From: Hawksworthiomyces lignivorus
Taxonomy: Eukaryota; Ascomycota; Sordariomycetes; Ophiostomatales; Ophiostomataceae
Direction: 5' to 3'
Assembly: GCA_002917075.1 (NCBI GenBank)
Contig: NTMA01000002.1
Span: 372,001 to 436,000 of the forward strand
DNA length: 64,000 bases
Shown one piece after another: positions 35,156 to 46,665 of this stretch. Each line of letters opens with the position of its first letter. Position 1 is the stretch's first letter. The position numbers were made by a program, and so were the translations under genes. The notes beneath the pieces were generated by a model that was given only the letters and a program-made list of their open reading frames with translations, did no database searches and had not been told where the DNA came from.

Positions 35156-38100
35156 TTACCGGACTTGGACCCTGATGTAGGGAACTTCCACATCCTCCTC
35201 GTTGACGTCTTCCACCACGACTTCGAAGATGACGTATTTCTGGTGCTCCGGAACGGGTTTCTTGGAGATCGTCTCAACCAGCTTGCTGAGCTTGAGACTG
35301 TAGCGTTCCTTAAGCTTAGCCGGCGGGAAGAATGACGCATAGAGAAGGCTCACGCCGGAGCTTAACATGGAGATAGAGAGACCACGCTGTTCAAAGTCGT
35401 CAATCAGCTCCCGCAGGGTAACGTCCAGCAGCTCGAACCGGTCCCAGATCTTGTCCAGCGTCACCTTGTCGTCGGCACCTTGGTATTCCACCTTCGGGCT
35501 GGCAATAGGCTCGCTGAAGCCGAAGAAAGGCAACGCCAAGTTGATGAAGCCGTTCTTGTACTGCTCAAGATCGGTCTTGCCATCGAGAACCTTGTACAGC
35601 TCCAGCACCACCAGACCTGTCACCAGCGCTGTCGTCGTTGCAATGGCAGGAATAATCTTGCCGGCAATGAACTTCGTCTTGTGCCTGTCTGCCGGCTCAA
35701 TCTTGTAGTTCTCGGCTCTCAGGTTGCTGGCAGCTGTGATGAAGTCGATGTGGAAATTCGTGTCGTCGTCCTTCTCAAATTCGACAGGTGTCAGCTTGAA
35801 GCCGGCCAGAGAGCTTGGCGCCGGGATCGATTTAGTCAGCTGGTCGATCTCTGCGTCGTCGTCAAAAGCAGAACCGCCTGCGTTCGGATCCTGTAGATCG
35901 TTAGCTCAACCGACACATTCACGCATGCCAAAAACCACTTCCTTTTCACATACCGGGTCTTTGTCGTCAGCCTGGATCTTGACACCCGGATCGGGCGAGA
36001 AGTCAGGGACAATAACGTTCTCCAGCGCTGCCAGATAATCTGCCTTGTCTTTGCCCTGAACGTTAATGCTGTAGTTGAATGCATGCAGATTCGTCGCAGC
36101 GACCAAAAAGGTGAAGTGCGTCGGATTCGTGGGATCGAACTTGATCGGGTCGGGTGCCCGCTTCGGACCAGACCAGAAAGGCGTGCCTGTGGACGAAACA
36201 GCATCCTTGGGGAAGTTGTACAGCAGCTGCTGGATGGCATTGTTGTACTGCTTTTCGAAGAGCATACGCGCCCAGCTGACGCAGTCCTCAAACGTCAGCG
36301 CACGCTCGTTCTTTAGGTAGTCGCGCAGCGTCTCCAGAGTAGCGATCTCGTTGCCGGCCTGCTTAAGGGACTCCTCGAGATAGTTAGGCTGCGTCAGGTA
36401 GAGGTTGACAGTCTCGGCAGGTTTGACAAAGTTGGTATCGAACAATTCCCGCGCCCATGCAATAGTGTGCTCGATCTTGTTGGGGAAACTACGCAGCGTG
36501 CACATGGGGAAGGACTGCTCAGGCGGATCCTGCGACGACGAATAGGACTCGGTCAATCTGGGCAGTACCACTTGGGTGTTGCCCTTGGTTCCAAGCGTGC
36601 CACTCTCGAGAAGCGGCTTGTGGAAGAAGACGCACCGCCGGTCCACGTACGTGCGGGCCTCGACGTTGTCGAGCGCGTTCGTCACACCATCCAAGCTCTC
36701 CCAGAAGTTTTCGTTGAAGATGTGCTCCGTCTCCGGGCTGACACGTTCACGCAGGCACTCGATGTGGCCGGCCAAGTCGGGATTCATGAGCTGCACCGCC
36801 TTGGCGGCTGTGTCGCTCTTCATCTGGCCAACGTCCTTGGGACGGAAAAGGAACTGACGGTTCAGATTGCTCTTCTCGATGGAGTCCATGTCCGTGATGA
36901 TGATCTTGCCCTTAGGGCCGGTGCCCAAACCGATCATAGCCCAATTCTTCAGCATTTCGCAGCCGATGGCGCCTGCGCCGACGAGGAACTGCTTGATGTT
37001 GGACAGATGTTCTTGGTATGGGCGGCCGAAGACAGCAATCTGGCCATCGTAGCGCGAGCCCACAGGCTTGCAGAGCTCCTCAGACCGCTCAAACTTGCTA
37101 GGAAGCGATTCAAGAGAGTCAAAGTAGAGCCACTGCACGACTGGATTGAACTTTCCAGAAACTGCCTTGAGAACTTCCTGGGCGGTAATGCCACCAAAGA
37201 ACGCGGCCATCGGGTTGAGATCGCCAGTTGCCTGGTAGCTGAGCTCAGTCAAGAGCTTCTCGTCAATTTCGACATCAATGCCCTCCTCTTTGGCAAAGCC
37301 GCGGGCTGAGGAAACAAGAACGGTGGCATCCTCTGCGTTGTGAGGGCGCGGAAGTCGGCCGTGGGTCTCCACAAAAGCATGGAGAGCCTGGAATCCAATG
37401 TGCAGCTGCTGTGGGCGGTCGAACTTGGCAAAGTCGGAAATGAGGAACTCTGGGTCTTTGAGGGATGCGGAGAAGCTCTTAAACTCGACGAACTTAGGCA
37501 TCTTAACCTGCTGGTAGAGGCCACCTCGCTTATATTGTCCGAGGCCACTAACGTCGCCGATTGAGAAGGTGTAAGGACCCTTGACAGTTATTTTCCTTGG
37601 TTCGCAGCCGTTCAAGCCTTCCATGCCCTCGATCTCGGAAAAGGTCACGTAGTCGCCATCTTCCAGGCCATGCCGGGTCTCATCAAGAGCAGACACCAGA
37701 CCCTCCTCGTCGATATCAGCCACAATGCCGCTGTGAGGGTTCTCTCCAGTAGAATCGATGACAGTAAACTTAGAGCCGAAGTCGCAGAAGAGAGAGCCGA
37801 AAAGGCCAAAGGTGTCAGCCACGATCACGTAGATGCCCTTTTCATGGCAGTAATCGCCGACAACTTTCTGGACTTTGAGGGGTGTGTTGGTCAAGACGAC
37901 AACTTGGTACTTGTCGAACTGGGAGAGGTTCTCAGCAAGCCTAGTTGTAGAAAGGTGATGGTTAGCTTCTTGGAGCTCATCAAGCGCTCATGCCCGGTTC
38001 CATCATAACAGATGGACAGGGAACTCACCCAGTGGACTTGTGAATGTGCACAGGAGTGTATGCGTTGAGCTCAGCAACGCGGGGAGCCGTCACCTGGTCG

Positions 38101-38499
38101 CGCGGCTTTCCAACGTCCTCAGGGCGCAGGAAGAACTGGGCGGACAGATCGGCAATAGCCACGGCAGCCGGGTCGTAGAGGGTAAGGCTCTTGACGCCAG
38201 CCAGAGCAATGTTTTTGGCGACTTCAACACCAAGGCCTTTGAGACCGACAATCAGCACGTTCGACGCGCTCATGCGCTTCATGGCCTCATGGCCCAGCAC
38301 ATAGAGCTGCCGGCTGTACAGCGACTCATCGATCTCGGTGCTTCCGACGACGGACTCGTCAACCTGCATCCTAGTAACCAGGTCGACCTCGGGCAACTTT
38401 TTGTCCTAGAAGTAAGGGAAAAGAAATGCAAGTCAGATTCCAGTAATCCTAAAAGAGCAACCAAAAACTGCCCCGCAGCTACTAAAAACATACACCCAT
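35156..38499 (-). CDS. UBA1: Ubiquitin-activating enzyme E1 (Uba1)
   Basis: E1 adenylates the ubiquitin C-terminus and carries it as a thioester for transfer to E2 enzymes. Exons (minus) are 38499-38494 (six bases, coding Met-Gly only), 38405-38029, 37940-35954 and 35890-35156, giving 1034 residues (yeast Uba1: 1024). The 88-nt first intron is GTATGT...TTCTAG. Landmarks: [15 protein letters not shown] and [16 protein letters not shown] (inactive adenylation half), [18 protein letters not shown] (active adenylation half, glycine motif), the [10 protein letters not shown] segment, and the catalytic Cys608 in [21 protein letters not shown]. The ubiquitin-fold domain ends in VPYIRVQVR. The start is less certain than the rest: the six-base exon depends on splice signals, and Met13 (MQVDESVV) is a possible alternative. 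The gene lies in tandem with the GST gene. Confidence 0.96.
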
Positions 38500-40344
38500 T
38501 TTGCGTTTAATCGGTTCTGGCAAGCTGCCGGATGAGAGTTTTCGCTTCCCCAGTTTGGAAATGAGATTTAGGATCTATCTGAGGATGCCAGACTGGCGCG
38601 AAAGCGGCGGAGAGTCCAGAGGGAGGGAAGCAAGAATGAGGGCTCGAGACAGAGACGGATGAGACTTGGCAGAATGCAAAGCACAGCTCAGCCCCGCCAA
38701 ATAAACGTTGAGAAAGCTGTTTATAGACGCTTGGTCTGCTGGGTTGGGCTGAGGCAGAGCCAATACGGAGGAAATGTTGTTGCTATGAAGTTGCGGGAAG
38801 GGAGATGCGATGGCGTGGAATGAAGGGATGGAAGAGTAGATTGTAGAAAGGAGAACGTTCAGAATCGAGAAGTTCTCCAGACGAGCAAGGGCAGAGTCTC
38901 TTGTATGGAGTGGACCTTTCTGTCTGGCTTATGTATTACTTGTATTTAGAGGATTTCTAAGACAAAGTCGGACAAGGACAGATGGGGGGCGTGTCAATGC
39001 AAAACACACCTGAGCCAAGCAGCAAAGGAAGAATACAGAGGGAGCATGGAGAGGCCCTCGTCCGGCGTATGGAATAATCAGGCAGGCGACGAAAAGCAGG
39101 CAGCACAGAGCAGGCAACTATGGGGCCAGGCCAGGAAGGAGGTGTTAGGACACAGTACGAAGACAGCTTTTGTTTGGAAACAGCCCCGCCACCCCTCACT
39201 CCTCTCGCGCTTTCCTTCTGCTTCCATCCAGTCACTAATCATGAACATTACGTGTGTACCTCTTCGAGCCAGGCGCCGTCATAATTAGTAGGCACGGCTA
39301 GTTACATAAGAGCTACGGCGACTGCTTTCTTGCCCCGCCTTTCCACCATTATGTGCAGTTAAAGCATACGAGTTCCAGATTGTCTTCCCAGGCGAACAGC
39401 CGCAACGTCCTGGAAGAGCACGAAGAAACTTACACAAGAGCCCAGCCGCAGCTAGGCAGATTGCTGGCAAGCCTCTGTCTAACGCAAAACAAACTTGCAA
39501 GCTCGGTTGAAAATAGAAACGAAAATAAAAATAAATAGATAGAAATGCATGGCAAATTCTCTTGAGCAGACCAATAGCTGGGCTCCCCCAAGCACAGCCT
39601 CCAGGGAAGTGGATGCAAAAGAGCTTGCCTGGCGAGAGCAAAAACACTTTTAGCCTTCGCTTTGATGACAAAGAAGCCACAGACGAAGCAACGTATCTGA
39701 GGCTGAAAAGCAGCCCAGCTTAGAAATGGGAAATTTATTTCGCCGTCCGCTGTAATTGCATCTATTGCCCGATTTGCGGTGCCGGTCAGCCGGGCTGAAG
39801 AAGAAATACAAGATAGAGCAGGTCAGGCATACCAGCCAACATAGGGGATCTAGCTTAAATCACGAACCAGCTAAGGATGTCGTATCTTTCAGCTTCTTTG
39901 ATCACCAGAATCACCGAGCATTTCTTCTTGAGCATCTTGCTTCGAGTTAATTACCGCTCAGAAGGCCATTAAAAGTACATCTCATGGCACGGGGTCTGGT
40001 ACAGGACTCTCGAAATCGAAAACAAAAATTGGGCAAATTTGTTTTGGGCAAGTCACTTCATTGGTTGCCTTTTCTTTGGCAACTTCTCTCCTTCAATACT
40101 TGACAGAATTTGGTATCGAAGCAAGACCGAGTATCTAGGGAAACGGATTGCTCCCTTTACATTTCCGTCCAGTCCTATTGTGCCTTTCGGTCTCAAATGA
40201 AGAAACCTACTTCCAGCTACCTCTCTGTTGTGTTCCCCCTTTTTTTTGGTAGAATTTATTTATTTATTTAGATTGAGAGCGAACCATTGCCACCCTGCAT
40301 AGAATCATCTATGTCCAAAGTATGCCGTGCCCGCACATCCTCCT
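38500..40344. other. Spacer UBA1 / FKBP12
   Basis: This 1.8-kb spacer contains the UBA1 promoter (left) and FKBP12 terminator (right). A 19-base word (AAAGTACATCTCATGGCAC, near 39972-39990) recurs near 44599-44617. No gene was recognised. Confidence 0.5.
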
Positions 40345-41190
40345 TTAGTTGATCTTCTTCAGGTGGACATCACTGGTAACCACGTATCAGCAATCAAATT
40401 TCATCCAAACAAGAACAGATGAAGGTATACATACAAGATGAGGTCCGCATTCGGGGGAATATGGCCAGTGAAGCCGCTAAATAAAAGAGACGTCAGTATC
40501 CCAAATGTTATTTATGGTTTTGTAAGAAGTCGTAACCCGCTGCCTTTCTTCTGTTCCTCCATAATTGTCGTTTGGTCTCCTCTCTCTCAAATTTATTCTA
40601 GAATAGCTTTTTGGGGGATTTTATCCTTACCGTGCGCCGTAGCCGTAGTCGCTATTCATCTAATTAGCATGCTAAAATTTGTGGTAGGCTTATAGATGTG
40701 TCTAGCAGTTACTTGCCTCGTGATGTCCAGGGTGGCCTTTTCGCCGACCTTCATTTGTACAACGCCCTCGTCCCAGCCTGATCCTTGGTTAGCACGGATC
40801 CTCCTATTCCTCTCCATGCTGCAGCTTTAACGAAGTCCATATAAGGGATGGATGATTTCTTACCCTTGATGACCTGGCCGACGCCAATAGCAGTGACGAA
40901 GTCGCCACGGCCAACAGAGCTGTCGAACCTGTCGTATCGAAAGCGATTGGTTAGTATCAGAACCATAAACGGCTAATAGTTGCAACATCTCTGCCAATAA
41001 AAGATTGACAGGATTTCGTTTGCGAACCTCAGCCGAGGGAGAGCATCGGGCGAGCGAGAGAGTACTTTGTGCCCTTGTTGTCAGGCTTAGAGGTGTCCTT
41101 AAGGTAGCCAGTGTACTCAATGGTAACACGGTCGCCCTTATTGGGAGAAGCGCCGGAGCCTTCCTGGTGCGTGGTCTTGGTGACGCCCAT
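40345..41190 (-). CDS. FPR1: FKBP12 peptidyl-prolyl isomerase (rapamycin/FK506-binding)
   Basis: This is a cytosolic prolyl isomerase, the receptor of rapamycin and FK506 in fungi. Six exons (minus): 41190-41066, 40928-40864, 40777-40717, 40651-40631 (21 nt), 40476-40435 and 40372-40345 (28 nt). They sum to 113 residues, the FKBP12 length, with every junction in frame. Family signatures: VTIEYTGYL, KFDSSVGRGDF (42-52), VIKGWDEGV with Trp65 at the pocket floor, QMKVGEKATL, DYGYGARG and IPPNADLIFDVHL. The third intron is a GC-AG intron: its donor reads AG|GCAAGT at 40716, the usual consensus for this minor class. Intron 1 has a TACTAAC branch but a weak GTACTC donor. More than half of the gene is intron, so gene callers could easily miss the small exons. 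Confidence 0.94.
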
Positions 41191-44100
41191 TGTGATAAGA
41201 TTCTGTGACCTGCTATAGCAAGACTGCGTAATACAAGTAGCTGTAGAAGAAGAAAGGCAAGAAACAAAATCAATTAGCCAGAGCTTAAAAAATTCAATAA
41301 AGCAAGAGAGACTATTCTCAGCGGTAAGGGGAGCTAGTAAAAAGAGGAAAGCAGACGAGAGCTAGGAATTTATAGTGCGGGTTGGAAAGAGGGGTTGGAG
41401 CTTCGGTAAGCAATATTAAAGGTGAAGCAAGCAGGTCCAAAAAAAAAAATCTTACTACGTACAGCTCGGGGATTGGTTTTCTGTGTCTCGGAAACGTTGG
41501 CGAGGATGATGACTGTGGGATGTAGGAAGAGAGAAGGGAAGATTAGTCGGAAAGTCAAAAGGGGGGGATGGCCAGCGTATTTATTTTGAAAACCAGGCTG
41601 CCGTAAACGAGGAAGAGAAAATCTTTGAAACTACACCACATTGACAAGAGAGAGAGAGCACAAAGGAGAGAAGGTACGGGAAATGCAAGAACGGAAGCTA
41701 CAGGGGGAGACGATCCCAGACTACGTAAGTAACCGAGTACGGAATGAGAAAGTGGGCCCAAAAAGAAGGATCGGTGGAAGAAAGAAAGACGGCGTATGTT
41801 GAGCAAAGAGACATGCGGATAAGGAAGGTACAGCTCAGGCGAGGTTTTGCTTTTGGAAGGCACGGAGCGTGGGGATCAGATAAAACAGCCACAGCCAGTT
41901 CGTGGACATGCATCTCTCTAGGGGTAGAAGATGCAAAATACACATCACAAAATGTCGACGTTATGATAAAAAAGGAGAAAGATAGAGAGAGGGCCTGTGG
42001 GTCCTATGGCCACAAAACGATAATAAATCTCTTTAAGAGAGACGGGAGCCTAGGCAAGAATGAAGGAGCATACCGGTGTGAGCTTTCTGTCACTTTCTTT
42101 TTTTTTTGCCCATGTTGGCCAGAAACGGCAATGTTTGACAGTCTCATCCCCTTACGATGCACGTTGAAGTACCGCATTCTGGGTACCTTATTACCAGCTT
42201 TTTGGAGGGGGGTGCCAAACAGTGGAGCTATGATGTGATGGTGGGGCGGGGAGGGGGAGGCGGGGCAAGGACCGCTGAGCAGTAACATCGCGACAGTGCT
42301 GTGCGCCTTATACTAAGCATATATATTTACAAATATAGAGTTATAGATGGAGGCATGCTCCAGTAGACACATTCACTTGCGCATTCAACAGGTCCTGCTT
42401 TCTGGTACCAAACGTGAGCTCGGTAGCTGTGCTTCTGTCTGCCTGATCATAGCTTTCCCCGTGCCTCGCAGCAAGAACCGAGCGGACGGCCAGCTGATCC
42501 ACCTCGCCAAAACCAATGCGAGTTTGGGAGGGGCAGCTCGGATCCCAGATCTACAATGAGTTCGCGGGTGATCCGGGCACACAGAACGGCATCGTTTTGG
42601 GGGGACACCACGTCAGACCTCGCTAGTGAAATTGTGTCTTTCTGTTTGCGGAATGCCGCATGGCTACGATGTGCTCTCGGTCATAGAACTGTACAATAAG
42701 TGAGGCCGAGGACCTATCGAATAGTGTCTGCCCCCAAAGGTCCTCTTGTCTCCCACTCCCACTCCTACTCCCTCTCTCTTCCGCATCCACCATCGCGACG
42801 AACTACCCCAGACATTTAAGACGATGAGACTCGAGAGTACGGAGCATATGCAAACCAGAAAGCAATCGCATCAGAAGCCCCAGGACGTTGGACAGGGTGT
42901 TCGGCTATTTAGCGTGATGTCGGTGGCACGTCCAGTCGCTCACTAGCTGTGGGATGTTGTCCCCGCCCCTTGGTTGGCTACCTCATGTCCCCGCCACACT
43001 ACAAAAATTGAGACACTTGTTTTGAAGCCTCGTAGCTTGTCCAGTCGTCTTTCTTGCTCCAATGATGTAAGCGATACAGGGGTTTAGCTGTTCTGGATTA
43101 ACATAGCGGACACCTCTTCGCATGCGATATCCAGCCTCAGCTGCACACGGCCCAAGACGAAATGGAGAAACGAGCCAGTAGCCATCTAAAGACACATGTT
43201 TTCCCTTTAGCTGCGTTGTCAACTCGCCAGAAATAACTGCTCCGTGGCCGAGGCAACTATGCCTCTCCGCGGTGACAGCTGCATTGTGCATAGGTGGAGT
43301 CGGGAGGAATGGATTTCAAGCCTGACACGTCTTACCACCTCGAATGCCGGCGTCTCGTCCATTTAGTCGAATCCAAAGTTAAGAGGACAAGAGACAAGGC
43401 GGCCCGGTCCAATAACACATCTAACTCGCAGATCAGACTATTGTCTTAGCAACACTCTAAAATCACCCTGTAAGCAGAACCCTGGTGCTAGACCTACGAC
43501 CAGTGGTACATCGGAGCCGCAGAGGAGATCAAAAGCGACACAAAAGGCAGGAGACATGCGGCGGCAACAAATAAACAATCGCGACGAGGGGGGGGCCAGT
43601 ATGAGCATATGTACGTGTATGTCCATACGTATCCACAGACAGGGGTATCAGACAATCCCGTCCCTTTCTGTAAACCCTTCCGCCCATTCTGATAATTATT
43701 TTGCGAAGGAAAAGCCGTTACGGCTCATGGGATGAAAGATCACAAGAAGTGTAATCGCTAAATGAATGTCTGCCAAGAAACGTTTGACCAACTTATACAA
43801 TAGTGCACTGCTATGAAGTAAACGTACACCAGAGCCTCAGCTCACTGGTTCTCCTATTCTGCCCCCCTCTGCTGCCTGGTAAAAACAAAAAGAAAGAAAG
43901 AAATCGTACACGTTCCAACGGGAGAGTGTTGACGGGCTGTAGAATAGATTGTACAGACTAGCAGCCGCAAAGAGCGGCATCGAGCTACGTAGGAGATACA
44001 CGTATGAGAAAAAGAAAAGATGGTCTGGAAACTCAGCAAAAAGCCACAAAATGCTCTTCCTGGTAGTATGGTAATTAGGATTATCATATCAAGAGTAACG

Positions 44101-44289
44101 CGGCATGACTGCTCACTGCAATTCCTGTCCTTGGTTATTAATCCTTTGTAAGCGGAGCCTTTGATGCCAGCAGCAGATGTGCGAGGCCACGCATAAACGT
44201 CCATGTCCTAGAAGGAGAAGAGAAGCGAGAAAACAGAGGGACTCGCTTGTTCCGATAACGATTTGACTAGTTGCAGTGCCCAGGTTTCC
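41191..44289. other. Gene-poor tract, part 1
   Basis: The FKBP12 promoter/leader occupies the left few hundred bases (CT-rich in its orientation), and GA-rich sequence continues to about 42000. A 102-codon ATG frame on the minus strand (42983-43291) has no recognised motif. I see no conserved protein. Confidence 0.45.
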
Positions 44290-44360
44290 ACTAAGAGGGA
44301 CTTTCCCTCTGGGTTAAGCCACTTCAAGATTTCCGGCGCAAACAGCCGAAAATCTGCCTC
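44290..44360. other. Two adjacent stem-loops, possible structured RNA
   Basis: AGAGGG (44294-44299) pairs with CCCTCT (44305-44310) around a 5-base loop. A second hairpin pairs GATTT-CGGC (44328-44337, with one internal mismatch) with GCCG-AAATC (44345-44354) around a 7-base loop. No tRNA, snRNA or RNase P/SRP signature was recognised, so this is only a structural observation. Confidence 0.25.
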
Positions 44361-46062
44361 CGGACAGAAAGATCACTCGTAAATTCCTCCGTTGGATCCT
44401 TTGCACTAGGATGCAGCCGTTCCCTGCAGCTAAAATACCAGCTAGACCTAAGAAGCCTAGAGCCGTTCAGGCCTGGCTTTCATTGTATTGAGAAAAGAAA
44501 GAAAAAAGAAAAGAAACAGAAACATACCATGCAAGAGAAGCAGGCCGATTCATTGAAAATTAAAACCACAGAGTCCAAATGTTCAAAGCCAAAACTCGAA
44601 AGTACATCTCATGGCACTGTGGTGTATCAATGGAGAGGAAAGTGTGAGAGATACTAAGACCTAACTGCTCTCTTTGCAAATTTATTTTCGATGCAACAGT
44701 ATAGTGCGACGATATACTATTTCATCGATACACACGAATATCAATAACTGCCTCAAAGACGGGGGTGTGAAGAAGGTGAAGGATAAGGCGTTGAAGGGTC
44801 AAACAAAAGGAACAGAAGAAATGATGAGGATAATGCAACGTACATGATGAAAGAGAGACACAGACACACAGGCAGGCAGGCTAACAGACCAACCAAAGGA
44901 CCATGGATCTTGAACCCCATGCCTCATAGAGGTACTTTCCTTTCTATGGCCATCGTAGACGCCCGTAGCGGTTTCGAAAATAGAAACCAACTAGATACCC
45001 TACCATGAGCTCCTTCCACAAAAGAAATGAAGGCAAGATACAGATTTCTTCGGCCGGAGCCGCCAGCAGTTGCCGCTGCGCTTGTAGGCAGCAATTGCAC
45101 TGATCAAGCTGTTTCTGTCTCTTGAAGCATGGCGATGCAGAGATCATGAAAATATGTGAACAATTCTTGGTGTGATATAGTCAGCAAAGATCCATTCAAA
45201 TACGCAGACCACTGAGCGATGGCCTTCGTTGAAAATGTGATTGTGCTGGCATAAAAGCGGACAGCCGAGAACAAAACGGTATATAAACCTCCTGCCTCAC
45301 TACAAAGAACTGTATGCACTTAGTCCTTCCTCTACTTTACTTTAATAGTCATAAATCATAGAGAGCTATATCTAGTTCTATCAAAGAATATGAGATGCCA
45401 AAGATTCTGCTGTATATTGCCAGAATTCATACAGCAACATTGACAAGCGGGAAAATCGTGCAATCATGCATGGATGTTGGAGTTGGTTCAAATCTGGGAG
45501 CTTAGCTGAGCCAGAGAGGCTCAATACATCGCTAGACTTGTCAAGACCTTTAGAGTTCTGCCAAGTAGTTGTCCAAGTCTTCACGTCATGCGGCCGGCGA
45601 ATGCCACTGCCAAAAGTCGGAGTAGCACTGAGAGGTGACAGTTTTGTCATAACATTGATAGCTAGAAACAATAACGAGCCTGTTTAGCTGCCATAGATAC
45701 ACGCAAAAAGCTTTCATTTTGGCCTCGCAATTACCGAAACAAGTTCGATATCGTATAGGTGTCTTTTGGAGTGTATCAAGGCTAGCCTCATGGTACGTAT
45801 TAGAGCTTGCTTGATTACTGTATCTATGTCATCCCCGATTCTTTCCGTTCCTCTTCATTCGTGATATTCTCCTGGTGATGAAGAAGACCAAGCTAAAGAC
45901 GAATTGCAATGAATTGACGTTAAATTTTGGCCAGTTTAAAAAATTTTTAAAGAAAAAAATCCCCTTAGAGATTGCACGGTTGCGTAGATCTCATTTATAA
46001 ACAATATGTTCAGGTTAAAAGAAGATATGATGATCTATTTACAGCAGCATCAGTGAAACGAA
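44361..46062. other. Gene-poor tract, part 2
   Basis: No convincing coding region. Sequence near 44599-44617 repeats a 19-base word also present near 39972. The segment 45900-46060 is strongly AT-rich. Confidence 0.45.
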
Positions 46063-46665
46063 ATGAAATGCAAAATCATCCCATTGCTACTACGTTCTCT
46101 TCGATTTTCCTTGACCCTATTCTACAATGATTGTCGTCCTTCTTATCAGGAAAAATTAGCTTTCTACATTAACACGGGACGACAAGCAATTTCACAGTCG
46201 CAGCTCACCATTGCCATGACCTCTCGTCTAGCGTGCGTTATGGAGATTTCCAATTTGTTCTATCTGTTCGCTGCTGAGGAAACACGCACGGAAAGACGAT
46301 TAGAACAATCAACCCAGCTAGAAGTCAGACGGGTAAGGCAAGCAAAGCAAAGGCGATCGGCTATGGAGGCGGCTGACGACATCCTAATCGCAACTACTAT
46401 ATCGATCAGACAGCGGCAGTACGCATTCACAGATAATATTCAATACGGGAGGAGGAACACGGCTCACAGGCAATTAATGTGCCGCTTTTGTTTGGAGTTT
46501 CTTAATATGCAAAATACCATGCGCACATACCCACCAAGAGGGCTTGCCCTCCTACTTGTACAAGCAAGAAGAGGATGGAATCATGGGCAGATAGATTTAT
46601 GCACAGGAATAATGAAAATTCGTGGTTCGAGCTTGGCTGCTATTAAACGTTTGTCAAGACACTGA
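46063..46665 (+). CDS. Unrecognised 200-codon reading frame
   Basis: This ATG-started frame of 200 codons is the longest uninterrupted one in the 41-54 kb tract. The product is basic and Arg/Gln-rich, with a helix-prone charged middle (ETRTERRLEQSTQ and QAKQRRSAMEAADD), one short hydrophobic N-terminal patch (ILPLLLRSLRFSLTLF-like) and a Cys pair in CRFCLEF. I recognise no family. Coding bias looks weak compared with the GC-rich genes around it, and no introns are evident. It may be a chance frame, an orphan gene or a fragment of an old element. Confidence 0.25.
   Translation: MKCKIIPLLLRSLRFSLTLFYNDCRPSYQEKLAFYINTGRQAISQSQLTIAMTSRLACVMEISNLFYLFAAEETRTERRLEQSTQLEVRRVRQAKQRRSAMEAADDILIATTISIRQRQYAFTDNIQYGRRNTAHRQLMCRFCLEFLNMQNTMRTYPPRGLALLLVQARRGWNHGQIDLCTGIMKIRGSSLAAIKRLSRH

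Noticed and set aside
45480..45510. GGTTCAAATC, a tRNA B-box-like word
   Set aside because: The flanking bases do not form a T-stem, and no A-box or acceptor stem is found upstream.
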